The notes beneath the pieces were generated by a model. That model ran no database searches, was not told the origin of the DNA, and saw only the letters and a program-made list of their open reading frames with translations. Positions 15,999 through 24,363 of a stretch of 34,040 nucleotides of DNA are shown here, in pieces. The position numbers were made by a program, and so were the translations under genes. The DNA comes from Spirirestis rafaelensis WJT71-NPBG6 (GTDB lineage: Bacteria; Cyanobacteriota; Cyanobacteriia; Cyanobacteriales; Nostocaceae). Numbering within the stretch: the first letter of the stretch is position 1; every line of letters begins with the position of its first letter. The stretch lies in contig JAHHID010000076.1 of NCBI GenBank assembly GCA_019359015.1, forward strand, positions 1 to 34,040. Direction: 5' to 3'.

Positions 15999-18900
15999 TT
16001 AAGAGGCAAACTTTGTAAATTCGTTTAACAAAGCTGTATGAACTGACTGACGCTTTTCTTGTGGAAGTGGAGGTAATTTAACCACTCTCAAAAGTCCGGA
16101 ACCACTAGTTGAGGGCTGATTTTCCTCTTTGTCCTGAGGAAGAGGTGCTTTGTAGGTTCCATAGTCGAATGGATAAGTCGGTAGTGGAACTCGACGCAAA
16201 CCTTTAGGAAGTAAAGGTAGGCTGTTCAACCTGACTCCTGTTACATACAATTTGCCAATAGCCTCCAGCAAACCGGATACAGGTGCTTGCTGTTTGTTTG
16301 CAGATATCCAAATTTGGGGTTCGTCGGCAATTTCCAATTGTTCTCTCATTGACAAAGAACCGCCAAGATGTAAATACACTCCAGGTGCAGCAATCTCTTT
16401 GCAGGCAGATGCATTTAAATTAGTTGATGCTTGCACAAGTGCTGCCAATTGTAAAGTAGTTACTTGGGCGGAAGACCTCAAAATTCCTTGAGGAGTTACT
16501 AATGGGCATTTCCAAGCGGGTGAAACAATCTCCGATCTGGTTGAGATATCGCCAGAAATATTGCCGTGTTCTAGCTGTGCTAACAAATTGAACGCTTGTT
16601 CTAAAGTCAATAGTCCGCGCAGACAAGCCGCCACTAAGATACCTGTGCCTTCTGCCAGCAAATTGCTGGGTTGAAGCTGCACGGACATTAATAAGCGTCC
16701 TAAAGCATACTGGGCTGCAAAAGCACGTGCCTTTTCTGTTAGCTTGGCTGGAATTGTTGTATTGTTAAGCCTCGCGCATTCGTTGTAAGCAGTTTGAAAA
16801 TCTGGGAAATGTTCTCCTAAAACCTTTACGTCATCGAGGCTTAACCGACTGCTACCATCCATTACCAATTGAATTGGTGTTGACCGTTGCGGGTTGGCTT
16901 TGCCAATGCAAACATCTTGACTCATTTCCCCTAACATGATATTTCCTAAGGCATCAAGCATCTGTTGGCGATCGCCAACGAGTAAAGCTGCTTTGTAAGG
17001 TAGATCGCGCTGGGCATTGTTCATTGTAAAGCAAACTTGAGCGGCATCATGTTCGGGATGCTTGATTAAATGGTTGTGCAGAAGTTGTGCAACTTCTTTA
17101 AGTGCTGTTTGGGTGCGTCCAGTCAGGAATAACATATTGGAAGTTGAGTTATGGTCTTTAAATTTAAAAGTTGATGCCACTGGAGATTGTTCTAAAATCA
17201 CGTGACAATTGGTTCCTCCAAATCCAAATCCGTTAACGCCAGCCCGCAAAAGTTTGCCGTTTCCAGACCAGTCAACGCCTTGACTGCCAGCGACATAGAA
17301 GGGTGTGGCGGCAAAATTGATATGTGGGTTCGGGTCTTCGTAGCCAAAAGTTCCGGGAATTCTACCATGCTGCATGGCAAGGGCGACTTTGATCAAGCTG
17401 ACAATGCCTGAGGCTGAAAGCATGTGACCGATAGAAGACTTAACAGAACTAATGGCACAAAATTCTCGGCGGTCAGTAAAGCTGCGGAAAGCTTGTGTCA
17501 TCCCCTCTATTTCTACAGGGTCGCCTAATAAAGTCCCCGTCCCATGTGTTTCAATATAGGAGATATCTTCAGGGTTTATGCCAGAGTTGATGTAGGCTTT
17601 GCGGATTGCTTCTGCTTGTCCCCGTGGGTTGGGGGCGGTAATACCTTGAGAGTGACCGTCATTATTAACTGCGGAACCTTTGATGACAGCATAAATAAAA
17701 TCTCCATCTTCTATTGCCTGCTGTAAAGGTTTGAGAATGACTGCACCTGCACCTTCTCCCAAAACCATACCGTTAGCACGACGGTCAAAGGGGTAACAAT
17801 CTCCAGTTGGCGAAAGCGCTTGCACGCGAGACAGTAAAGTAAAGGGGGTAGAACTCAAATTCAAATTCACTCCGCCAACTATTACCATGCGGCTTTGACC
17901 GGAACGCAAACTCTCACAGCCAAGATGCAATGCCACAAGAGAAGAGGAACAAGCTGTACCGACTGTTAAACTTGGTCCGGTAAGATTTAAACAGTGACTG
18001 ACTCTAGCAGCAATTCCATTTAACTCGTTGCCAGCCGCTGTTTCTGGTAAAATTTCGCTCGGCTGTAGTACTTCTATTAGAGTTTTCTGTAAGTGTTTGC
18101 GTGCTTCCCAAGATAAGCTATTATACCAAGAACTTTCTTGTAAACGTTCACGCAAGACTTCGTATTGCTGGGAATTGAGGAAGTGTTCTGCATAGTTATT
18201 CTGTCCGCAACCAACGAACACACCGATCTCCTCTGGTCGATATCTTCCGCCATAACCAGCTTGCTGTAAAGCTTGCCATGCAATTTCTAGAAACAACCGC
18301 TGTTGTGGGTCCATCGCGCTTGCTTCCCGTGGGGAAACACCGAAGAACATCGTATCAAAATCGAAAGGACGCTCTATAAATCCGCCACGGTTGCAGTATG
18401 TTGTATGGGGATTTGTCCCATTCTCTTGATAGTAGTCATCAATCGACCAACGGTCTTTTGGTACTTCCTGAATGGCACATTTTCCTTCAACAAGCAAGTT
18501 CCAGTACTCTTCTAAATTGTTTGCTCCTGGGACTTTGCACGCCATACCAATGATGGCGATATCCTGTTGTTTAACATCAATTTGCTTGGTGTCTGATTTT
18601 TTAGTATCTTCAGAATTTGCTTGGGGGAAATTAATTTGCTTGATGTCTGGTTTTTTAGTATCTTCAAAATTTGGTTGGGGGACATTAATTTGCTTGATGT
18701 CTGGTTTTTTAGTATCTTCAAAATTTGGTTTGGCGACATCAACGCTAGTTGCGGGTGTTTGTGGCTCAATTGTTATCGAGTCTCCATACTTACGCTCTAA
18801 GTAATCTGCCAGGTCATCTGGTGTTTGATATTCAAACAATAAAGTCGGAAATAACTCATCTTTAACAACTTCACTTAGTTGTTTGATAGCTTCGATAACA

Positions 18901-21900
18901 CCAATAGAATCCATTCCCAGCTCTTGGAAAGTTTTGTGTCCTTCTAACTGTTCCTGGGAAACTGATAGATATTGACATAAGATTTCCCGGATTAAAAACC
19001 GCAAACTTTGAGATTGAGACTGGTTAGTAAAAATATCCTCCACAAGATTTTTTTCTGGAACAGAAGAAGGTGTTTGTACTTGTGCTGTTGTTTCAGCAAT
19101 CAAGTCAATAATGTGAACTACAGAGGGAGTATCTGAGGATACAGCCGTGAGAAACGCATTAACAGCTTGCTCTGGTTCTAAAGGATTCAAACCTTTGGAT
19201 TTAGCAATTAAACTTGCTGACTCACCGAGAATTGCGCCCATACCGCGATCGCGCCACAGCGAATAGTTGATTGCTAGTGATTTTCCTGTAGTGTTGCGTT
19301 GGCTACGATACACCGCATAACTATCAAGGAAAGTGTTGGCAACTGCATAATCTCCTATACCTGCACCCCATTTTGCTTTAGAAGCGGCGACGGATGATAG
19401 TACAATAAAGAATTTCAGCGGTTCGTTTTGTGTCACAGCATCCAGGATAATAGTCCCCTGAACTTTTGGCGCGAGAACTTTAGCAAATGTTTCGGGTTCC
19501 TCGGTCTTCAGCATGAATGTAGTACCGCTAACCCCTGCTGCGTGGATAACTGCGTCTAGTTTGCCGAAGCGTGCTTTAATATTGCTTACTAGGCGCTGCA
19601 TACCCTCTACATCGTTAACATCCACAGTTTGATACATAACTGTAGCACCTAGTCGCTCTAATTCCGCGATCGCCTGGATGCGTTGTTTAGTCGCAGAATC
19701 AGCAACATTACCCCATTGTTCTTTTGGTGGAAGTGGATGACGCCCGGTTAGCACTAAGTTAATGGGTGCTTGACTAGCCAAAGACAGGGCAATTTCTGTA
19801 CCCACAGCGCTAGTACCGCCAGTAATCAAACAAGTTTCTCCAGATTTTAGCAGTCGAAGGTTATTTGGACATGAGGAGAGACTTATTTTTTCCAAGGTAC
19901 GGACAAGCCGTTGTCCGTTGCGTAAAGCAACAATACCTTCAGCACAAGGTTTTGCTTTTAATTGTTGGAATATAATATTAGCTAATTTTTCTGGGGCGGA
20001 AATTTCTGAGGTAACATCCACCACTTGCGTTTCAATGGTAGGATTTTCTTCATCCAGTACTTGAGCCAATGTGGCAGCCATAGATTGATGTAAGCCACAA
20101 ATAGCTTCACCTGGGCGGGTTGCATAAGCATTTTGGGTGACTAAAAACAGGCGAATGGGATGATGCGGGTAAACCTTTAACAGTGCTTGGGATAAAAATA
20201 GTACGCTGTAAACGCCCTCATGCAGGTTTTGGTCTTCCACTAAGGGGGCGCTGTTTTTATTTGAGTCGGACTCCTTAAGAGCAACTGAACTGTAATTCCA
20301 AAGATGAATAACGGCAGTTACTTTTAAACCATCTTCTTGAACTGCTTTCAGTACTTTTTCGTAGTCGTCTGGATTTGCATAATCAATTGTGAAATTTCGC
20401 TCGCTGCTTTTCTGGAACTTAAGATCGGGAGTAACAAAATATACGGTATGTTTTTCAGCCGCAAACATTCCCATTAAAGTTTTACCCAGATTTTGGCGAT
20501 CGCTCAAAATCAAAATTGCACCTGGGGGTATTTCTTGTAGTGTGACAAGTTGTTCTGGATGCCATTGCCATTGATAAAACCATTCGGGGGAACAAGCTGC
20601 CAATGCTTCAACTTGCTGTTTTTCCTCAATCACAACCTGTTCAAAAAGGTCATTTGTTGCCACTGTCTCAACCGGAGTCCAAAAACTCTCCTGCTGGAAT
20701 GGATAAGTCGGTAGCGACATTCGCCGCCGTACATAGTCTCGGTCAAACCCCGACCAGTTGATTTCTACGCCGCGAACGTATAATGTCCTTAAACATTCCA
20801 GCGACTGCTGCCAGTCCGGCTGCCCTTTTTTGAGAGAAGATAGCCAAACTGCTGTACCTTCCGGTAAACATCGCCGCCCCATCCCTGCAAGTATCGGTGA
20901 TGGTCCCAATTCCACAAAAATTTCGTAGCCTTGCTGGTGAAGTGTTTCTATGCCTTGATAAAATCTGACTGCCCCTCGCAAATGACGACGCCAATAGTTT
21001 GGTGAAGTGATATCCTCTGGTGCGATTAATTCCCCAGTCAAGTTGGAAATTAGCGGTATGCAGGGAGACGCATATTTAACCAATTCAGCAGTTTGCTCGA
21101 ATTCGTCGAGAATCGGCTCCATTAAAGGTGAGTGAAAAGCGTGGGAGACATTTAGTTGTGTAGTTTTGACCCCCTCAGATACCATATAACGCAGCACCGC
21201 CTGTACTGCCTCCCCAGCACCAGAAATAACGATGTTTTCAGGACCGTTGATTGCCGCGATCGCTATTTTTTCTGCATAAGGTGATATTGCCGCAAGTACG
21301 CGCTCTTCGGTAGTAAATACTACTGCCATTTCACCGCCAGCAGGCAAACTTTGCATTAACCTGGCTCGCTGGGCAACGAGCTTCAGTGCATCTTCCAAGG
21401 AAAATACACCAGCTATACAGGCAGCTACGTATTCTCCCAAACTGTGACCCATAACTACCTGGGGTTCTACGCCCCACGACCGCCACATTTGTGCCAAAGC
21501 ATACTCTAAAGCAAATAAAGCGGGTTGAGTGTAAGCTGTTTGATTGAGCGGCGAAGTTGTTTCTGATTCGGGATAAATTACCTGAAGCAGTGGCTGTTCG
21601 AGGTAAGGGCGCAGCAATTGGTCGCAACGATCCAAAGCTTGACGGAAGGTAGGCTGGGTGTCGTAAAGTTGGCGTGCCATGCCTGGATACTGCGAGCCTT
21701 GACCGGTGAATAAGAAAGCTATCTTCGGCTTTTTGCGGCTTTGCACTTGTCCTTGGGTGACTGCTGCACTTGACTTTCTCCCAGCAAAAGCATACAGATG
21801 CTGGCGCAATATCTCAGTAGATTCCGCTGCTACTGCCAAACGGTGGGCAAAATGCGATCGCCCGGTATTAGCAGTAAAGCAAATATCTGCAAGTGACAGA

Positions 21901-23309
21901 TTGGGATTATTTGCCAAAAAAGCTCCATAACGGACTGCTAAGGCGACTAATGCGTTTTCAGTTTTAGCTGATAAAGTTAAAAGGTGCAAAGGGCGATCAA
22001 TATAGTTAGCGACAGTAGAGACTGGAAGTGCTTCTTGCAATATGATATGTGCATTAGTTCCGCCCAAACCAAAGGAACTCACCCCAGCTAATGCCAAACC
22101 CGATTTCGCAGACCAAGAACCCAAAGTATGCTGAACGCGCAAAGGCAAATTGTCAAAAGGAATATGAGGATTTGATTCTTGGAAATGTAAACTTGGTGGA
22201 ATTTCTTGGTGTTTGAGTGCTAGCGCCACTTTGATCACTGCCGCAATCCCAGCTGCCCCCTCCAAGTGTCCGATGTTAGTTTTAACCGAACCGATCGCGC
22301 AAGGATTTGCAGCAGGACGACCGATACTCATTACAGCTCCCAAAGCTTTAGCCTCTATTGGATCGCCCAACAATGTTCCAGTACCGTGAGTTTCGACATA
22401 CTGAACTTGACTCGGACAAACCCCAGCCTTTTGGTAAACTTCCCGCAGTAAAGCTTCCTGTGCCCGCTGGCTGGGAGCGGTAACCCCATTTGTCAACCCA
22501 TCCTGGTTAACTGCATTGCCTCGAATAATCGCATACACTGGATCGCCATCAGCAAGGGCTTGGGAAAGCAGCTTGAGAACCACAACACCAACACCTTCGC
22601 CACGCACTATGCCATCAGCTCGACCATCAAAACTTTTGCAACGACCATCAGCGGCTAAAAGTCCAGCTTTTGTGTAAAAAATACTCGCTCCTGGCTCTAG
22701 AATGATATTGACACCGCCAGCTAACGCCATACTAGACTCACCAGAGTATAAACTTTGACAAGCTAGGTGGACTGCAACCAGTGATGAAGAGCAGCCAGTG
22801 TCAACCGCCAGACTCGGACCTTGAAAATTAAATCTGTAGGATAGGCGATTGGCTGTCATAAAAAAGCCATTACCAGACCCCGTATAGGCATCAATGCCAG
22901 ATGGGTTTCTCGTCTGCATCTGTGCGTAATCGTTCCACATGACGCCAATAAACACGCCAGTGCGGGAGCCTGATAGACGTTCCGGTGCTATTCCCGCGTC
23001 CTCCAAAGCCTCCCAAGCTGTCTCTAGCAGCAACCGTTGCTGGGGGTCCATCGCAGCAGCTTCCCGCTTGGGAGTACCAAAAAAGTGAGCATCAAACTGG
23101 TCTATCTGTTCCAAAAAACCACCCCAACGGGCACTCATTTTACCCGGTTCTTTCGGGTTTGGGTGGTAAAAAGAACGAAGATGCGATCGCTCCGGTGGTA
23201 CTTCGGAAATTGCATCTACGCCATTTCGCAACAGGTTCCAGAAAGCATCTTTATCTTTAGCTTTGGGAAAACGGCAACTAACACCGATAATTGCTACAGG
23301 CTCCACCAT
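15999..23309 (-). CDS. type I PKS, KS-AT-KR-ACP-KS-(inactive AT)
   Basis: This 2436-aa modular polyketide synthase has the following domains. KS1 spans about 3-425 with Cys173 in DTGCSSSL, His308 and His348. AT spans about 530-815 with GHSLGE (Ser623) and HAFHSP, the malonyl-CoA signature. KR spans about 905-1400 with TGGTSAVG (1163-1170), Ser1306 and Tyr1321. ACP spans about 1436-1508 with Ser1468 in LGMDSIG. A linker of three 18-residue repeats covers 1528-1581. KS2 spans about 1583-2040 with Cys1787 in GTACSSSL, His1922 and His1962. An AT-like domain at about 2145-2390 has AEGTG where GHSLG is expected, so the catalytic Ser is Gly2221. There is no DH, ER or terminal ACP. KS2 probably works with the ACP that opens the NRPS, and AT1 or another AT must load it. 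GAAGGA precedes the ATG at a rather long distance. Confidence 0.93.
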   Translation of the reverse strand: MVEPVAIIGVSCRFPKAKDKDAFWNLLRNGVDAISEVPPERSHLRSFYHPNPKEPGKMSARWGGFLEQIDQFDAHFFGTPKREAAAMDPQQRLLLETAWEALEDAGIAPERLSGSRTGVFIGVMWNDYAQMQTRNPSGIDAYTGSGNGFFMTANRLSYRFNFQGPSLAVDTGCSSSLVAVHLACQSLYSGESSMALAGGVNIILEPGASIFYTKAGLLAADGRCKSFDGRADGIVRGEGVGVVVLKLLSQALADGDPVYAIIRGNAVNQDGLTNGVTAPSQRAQEALLREVYQKAGVCPSQVQYVETHGTGTLLGDPIEAKALGAVMSIGRPAANPCAIGSVKTNIGHLEGAAGIAAVIKVALALKHQEIPPSLHFQESNPHIPFDNLPLRVQHTLGSWSAKSGLALAGVSSFGLGGTNAHIILQEALPVSTVANYIDRPLHLLTLSAKTENALVALAVRYGAFLANNPNLSLADICFTANTGRSHFAHRLAVAAESTEILRQHLYAFAGRKSSAAVTQGQVQSRKKPKIAFLFTGQGSQYPGMARQLYDTQPTFRQALDRCDQLLRPYLEQPLLQVIYPESETTSPLNQTAYTQPALFALEYALAQMWRSWGVEPQVVMGHSLGEYVAACIAGVFSLEDALKLVAQRARLMQSLPAGGEMAVVFTTEERVLAAISPYAEKIAIAAINGPENIVISGAGEAVQAVLRYMVSEGVKTTQLNVSHAFHSPLMEPILDEFEQTAELVKYASPCIPLISNLTGELIAPEDITSPNYWRRHLRGAVRFYQGIETLHQQGYEIFVELGPSPILAGMGRRCLPEGTAVWLSSLKKGQPDWQQSLECLRTLYVRGVEINWSGFDRDYVRRRMSLPTYPFQQESFWTPVETVATNDLFEQVVIEEKQQVEALAACSPEWFYQWQWHPEQLVTLQEIPPGAILILSDRQNLGKTLMGMFAAEKHTVYFVTPDLKFQKSSERNFTIDYANPDDYEKVLKAVQEDGLKVTAVIHLWNYSSVALKESDSNKNSAPLVEDQNLHEGVYSVLFLSQALLKVYPHHPIRLFLVTQNAYATRPGEAICGLHQSMAATLAQVLDEENPTIETQVVDVTSEISAPEKLANIIFQQLKAKPCAEGIVALRNGQRLVRTLEKISLSSCPNNLRLLKSGETCLITGGTSAVGTEIALSLASQAPINLVLTGRHPLPPKEQWGNVADSATKQRIQAIAELERLGATVMYQTVDVNDVEGMQRLVSNIKARFGKLDAVIHAAGVSGTTFMLKTEEPETFAKVLAPKVQGTIILDAVTQNEPLKFFIVLSSVAASKAKWGAGIGDYAVANTFLDSYAVYRSQRNTTGKSLAINYSLWRDRGMGAILGESASLIAKSKGLNPLEPEQAVNAFLTAVSSDTPSVVHIIDLIAETTAQVQTPSSVPEKNLVEDIFTNQSQSQSLRFLIREILCQYLSVSQEQLEGHKTFQELGMDSIGVIEAIKQLSEVVKDELFPTLLFEYQTPDDLADYLERKYGDSITIEPQTPATSVDVAKPNFEDTKKPDIKQINVPQPNFEDTKKPDIKQINFPQANSEDTKKSDTKQIDVKQQDIAIIGMACKVPGANNLEEYWNLLVEGKCAIQEVPKDRWSIDDYYQENGTNPHTTYCNRGGFIERPFDFDTMFFGVSPREASAMDPQQRLFLEIAWQALQQAGYGGRYRPEEIGVFVGCGQNNYAEHFLNSQQYEVLRERLQESSWYNSLSWEARKHLQKTLIEVLQPSEILPETAAGNELNGIAARVSHCLNLTGPSLTVGTACSSSLVALHLGCESLRSGQSRMVIVGGVNLNLSSTPFTLLSRVQALSPTGDCYPFDRRANGMVLGEGAGAVILKPLQQAIEDGDFIYAVIKGSAVNNDGHSQGITAPNPRGQAEAIRKAYINSGINPEDISYIETHGTGTLLGDPVEIEGMTQAFRSFTDRREFCAISSVKSSIGHMLSASGIVSLIKVALAMQHGRIPGTFGYEDPNPHINFAATPFYVAGSQGVDWSGNGKLLRAGVNGFGFGGTNCHVILEQSPVASTFKFKDHNSTSNMLFLTGRTQTALKEVAQLLHNHLIKHPEHDAAQVCFTMNNAQRDLPYKAALLVGDRQQMLDALGNIMLGEMSQDVCIGKANPQRSTPIQLVMDGSSRLSLDDVKVLGEHFPDFQTAYNECARLNNTTIPAKLTEKARAFAAQYALGRLLMSVQLQPSNLLAEGTGILVAACLRGLLTLEQAFNLLAQLEHGNISGDISTRSEIVSPAWKCPLVTPQGILRSSAQVTTLQLAALVQASTNLNASACKEIAAPGVYLHLGGSLSMREQLEIADEPQIWISANKQQAPVSGLLEAIGKLYVTGVRLNSLPLLPKGLRRVPLPTYPFDYGTYKAPLPQDKEENQPSTSGSGLLRVVKLPPLPQEKRQSVHTALLNEFTKFAS
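18567..18728. repeat. three 54-bp tandem repeats in the PKS inter-module linker
   Basis: The repeat encodes PNFEDTKKPDIKQINVPQ, a near copy, and a third diverged copy (ANSEDTKKSDTKQIDVKQ), which is residues 1528-1581 of the PKS. It joins the ACP of module 1 to KS2. The units are charged and proline-containing, so probably a flexible or extended spacer. The high DNA identity of units 1 and 2 implies recent duplication, and copy number may vary between strains. Confidence 0.92.
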
Positions 23310-23378
23310 TTTTATATTGTTCCTTCTTTAATGTTGACCGGAGATTCTTATACCAAAAATAGTGCTGAGTGCTGGGTA

Positions 23379-23532
23379 ATATCATGTCCTTTGTCAATAC
23401 AAGTCAATTGCCTTGGCGTAGCCTTCCCGTAGGGTACGAAGTGAAGCAATTCGCAAGGGAATTGGAGATTGCTTAGTTCCACTTTGTTGCACTTGCAATG
23501 ACAAATTATAAGCAATCAAGCGGACATGATAT
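23379..23532. repeat. ATATCATGTCC terminal-inverted-repeat element, copy 3
   Basis: Ends ATATCATGTCC (23379-23389) and GGACATGATAT (23522-23532) bound 154 bp between the ACP and PKS genes. The interior contains GCGTAGCCTTCCCGTAGGG and TTCGCAAGGGAATTGG, well-known types of short dispersed palindromic repeat in Nostocales. Flanks carry AGTGCTGAGTGCTG and its inverse near 23566, so the element is nested inside another inverted repeat. Confidence 0.75.
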
Positions 23533-23599
23533 AACGAGTGCCTCGTGGTGAAAGTAATAATTACACTCAGCACTCAGAACCTAAAACTTTTGAATGCTA

Positions 23600-23869
23600 T
23601 TACTTTGCTACAGCAGCAGCGAACTGATTTTCCAAATTTTCTGCCAGTAATTCGATAGTTGGGTAGTCCCATGCTAAGGTCGCAGGTAGCTTAATGTTCA
23701 GCCAACTTTCTAAGTCACCCGAAAGGCTGACAGCTGTCATCGAATTTAGACCATAGCGAGCAAAGGGTTCCTGGGTGTCTATTTCATCAGGGTCTAATTC
23801 CAGTTCTTGAGAAAGCTTAGAAATCAACCAAGCTTGAATATCTTCTGCGCTCAATGTGTTCGGTGTCAT
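23600..23869 (-). CDS. free-standing acyl carrier protein
   Basis: This 89-aa carrier protein has a 4'-phosphopantetheine site at Ser43 in YGLNSMTAV, helix I around AWLISKLSQELELDPDEID, and acidic residues typical of carrier proteins. The ATG at 23869 is preceded by TAGGAGC, a good ribosome site. It lies between the FAAL gene (upstream) and the PKS, the usual arrangement where a FAAL transfers an acyl-adenylate to a dedicated ACP that then feeds KS1. It is not the housekeeping AcpP, whose motif is DSLD rather than NSMT. It needs activation by a phosphopantetheinyl transferase encoded elsewhere. Loading by the adjacent FAAL is inferred from order and precedent in other cyanobacterial lipopeptide clusters. 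Confidence 0.9.
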   Translation of the reverse strand: MTPNTLSAEDIQAWLISKLSQELELDPDEIDTQEPFARYGLNSMTAVSLSGDLESWLNIKLPATLAWDYPTIELLAENLENQFAAAVAK

Positions 23870-24363
23870 AATTGCTTGCTCCTAAGAATAAGTATTGTCG
23901 AAAAAAGTGTTTCTCTGTCAAATATGGGAAGTGAACTAATACCAATTTGGAAAAATAATTGCTACAGATGGACTTGGGAAACTACTTGCTCACAAGGCTT
24001 TGGTAATCCAAAATCCTTGGCTCCAAAATGGTATAAGCGATCAATCAGGGATGCGATGACATGTGCAAAGCCACATGCAGACATATATCAACTGCATATA
24101 ACGTGCAATATTTTGCTTATCTAGATGAAAATTTAGGAATTTTCTATCTCAATAAAAGAGATTTTTGAGTTTGGAAATGTGCGATTATCTATTATAAATA
24201 TCTAACTACACTTTTTGTTGAGCAAGGTTTAACTAGATATTTAATCTGTAGTAAAATTGTGTCTTTCTTAACAATTATACTACCATCAAACAAACTCATA
24301 ATTCCATTGTCTATCGCAATCTTGAAAAAACTTTCCACCAGTAATTTTCGGCTAACTTGCCAT
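23870..24363. other. spacer between FAAL and ACP with a small inverted-repeat element
   Basis: I see no gene. Positions 23939-24034 are bounded by ATACCAATTTGG and CCAAAATGGTAT (inverted, 11 of 12 matching), a 96-bp element of a kind common in filamentous cyanobacteria. The remainder (about 24110-24363) is AT-rich and without recognisable signals. The gap is long for an operon, so the ACP may also be transcribed from here. Confidence 0.5.

Noticed and set aside
18567-18728. CRISPR-like appearance of evenly spaced repeats
   Set aside because: The units are contiguous, in frame with the PKS and without unique spacers.
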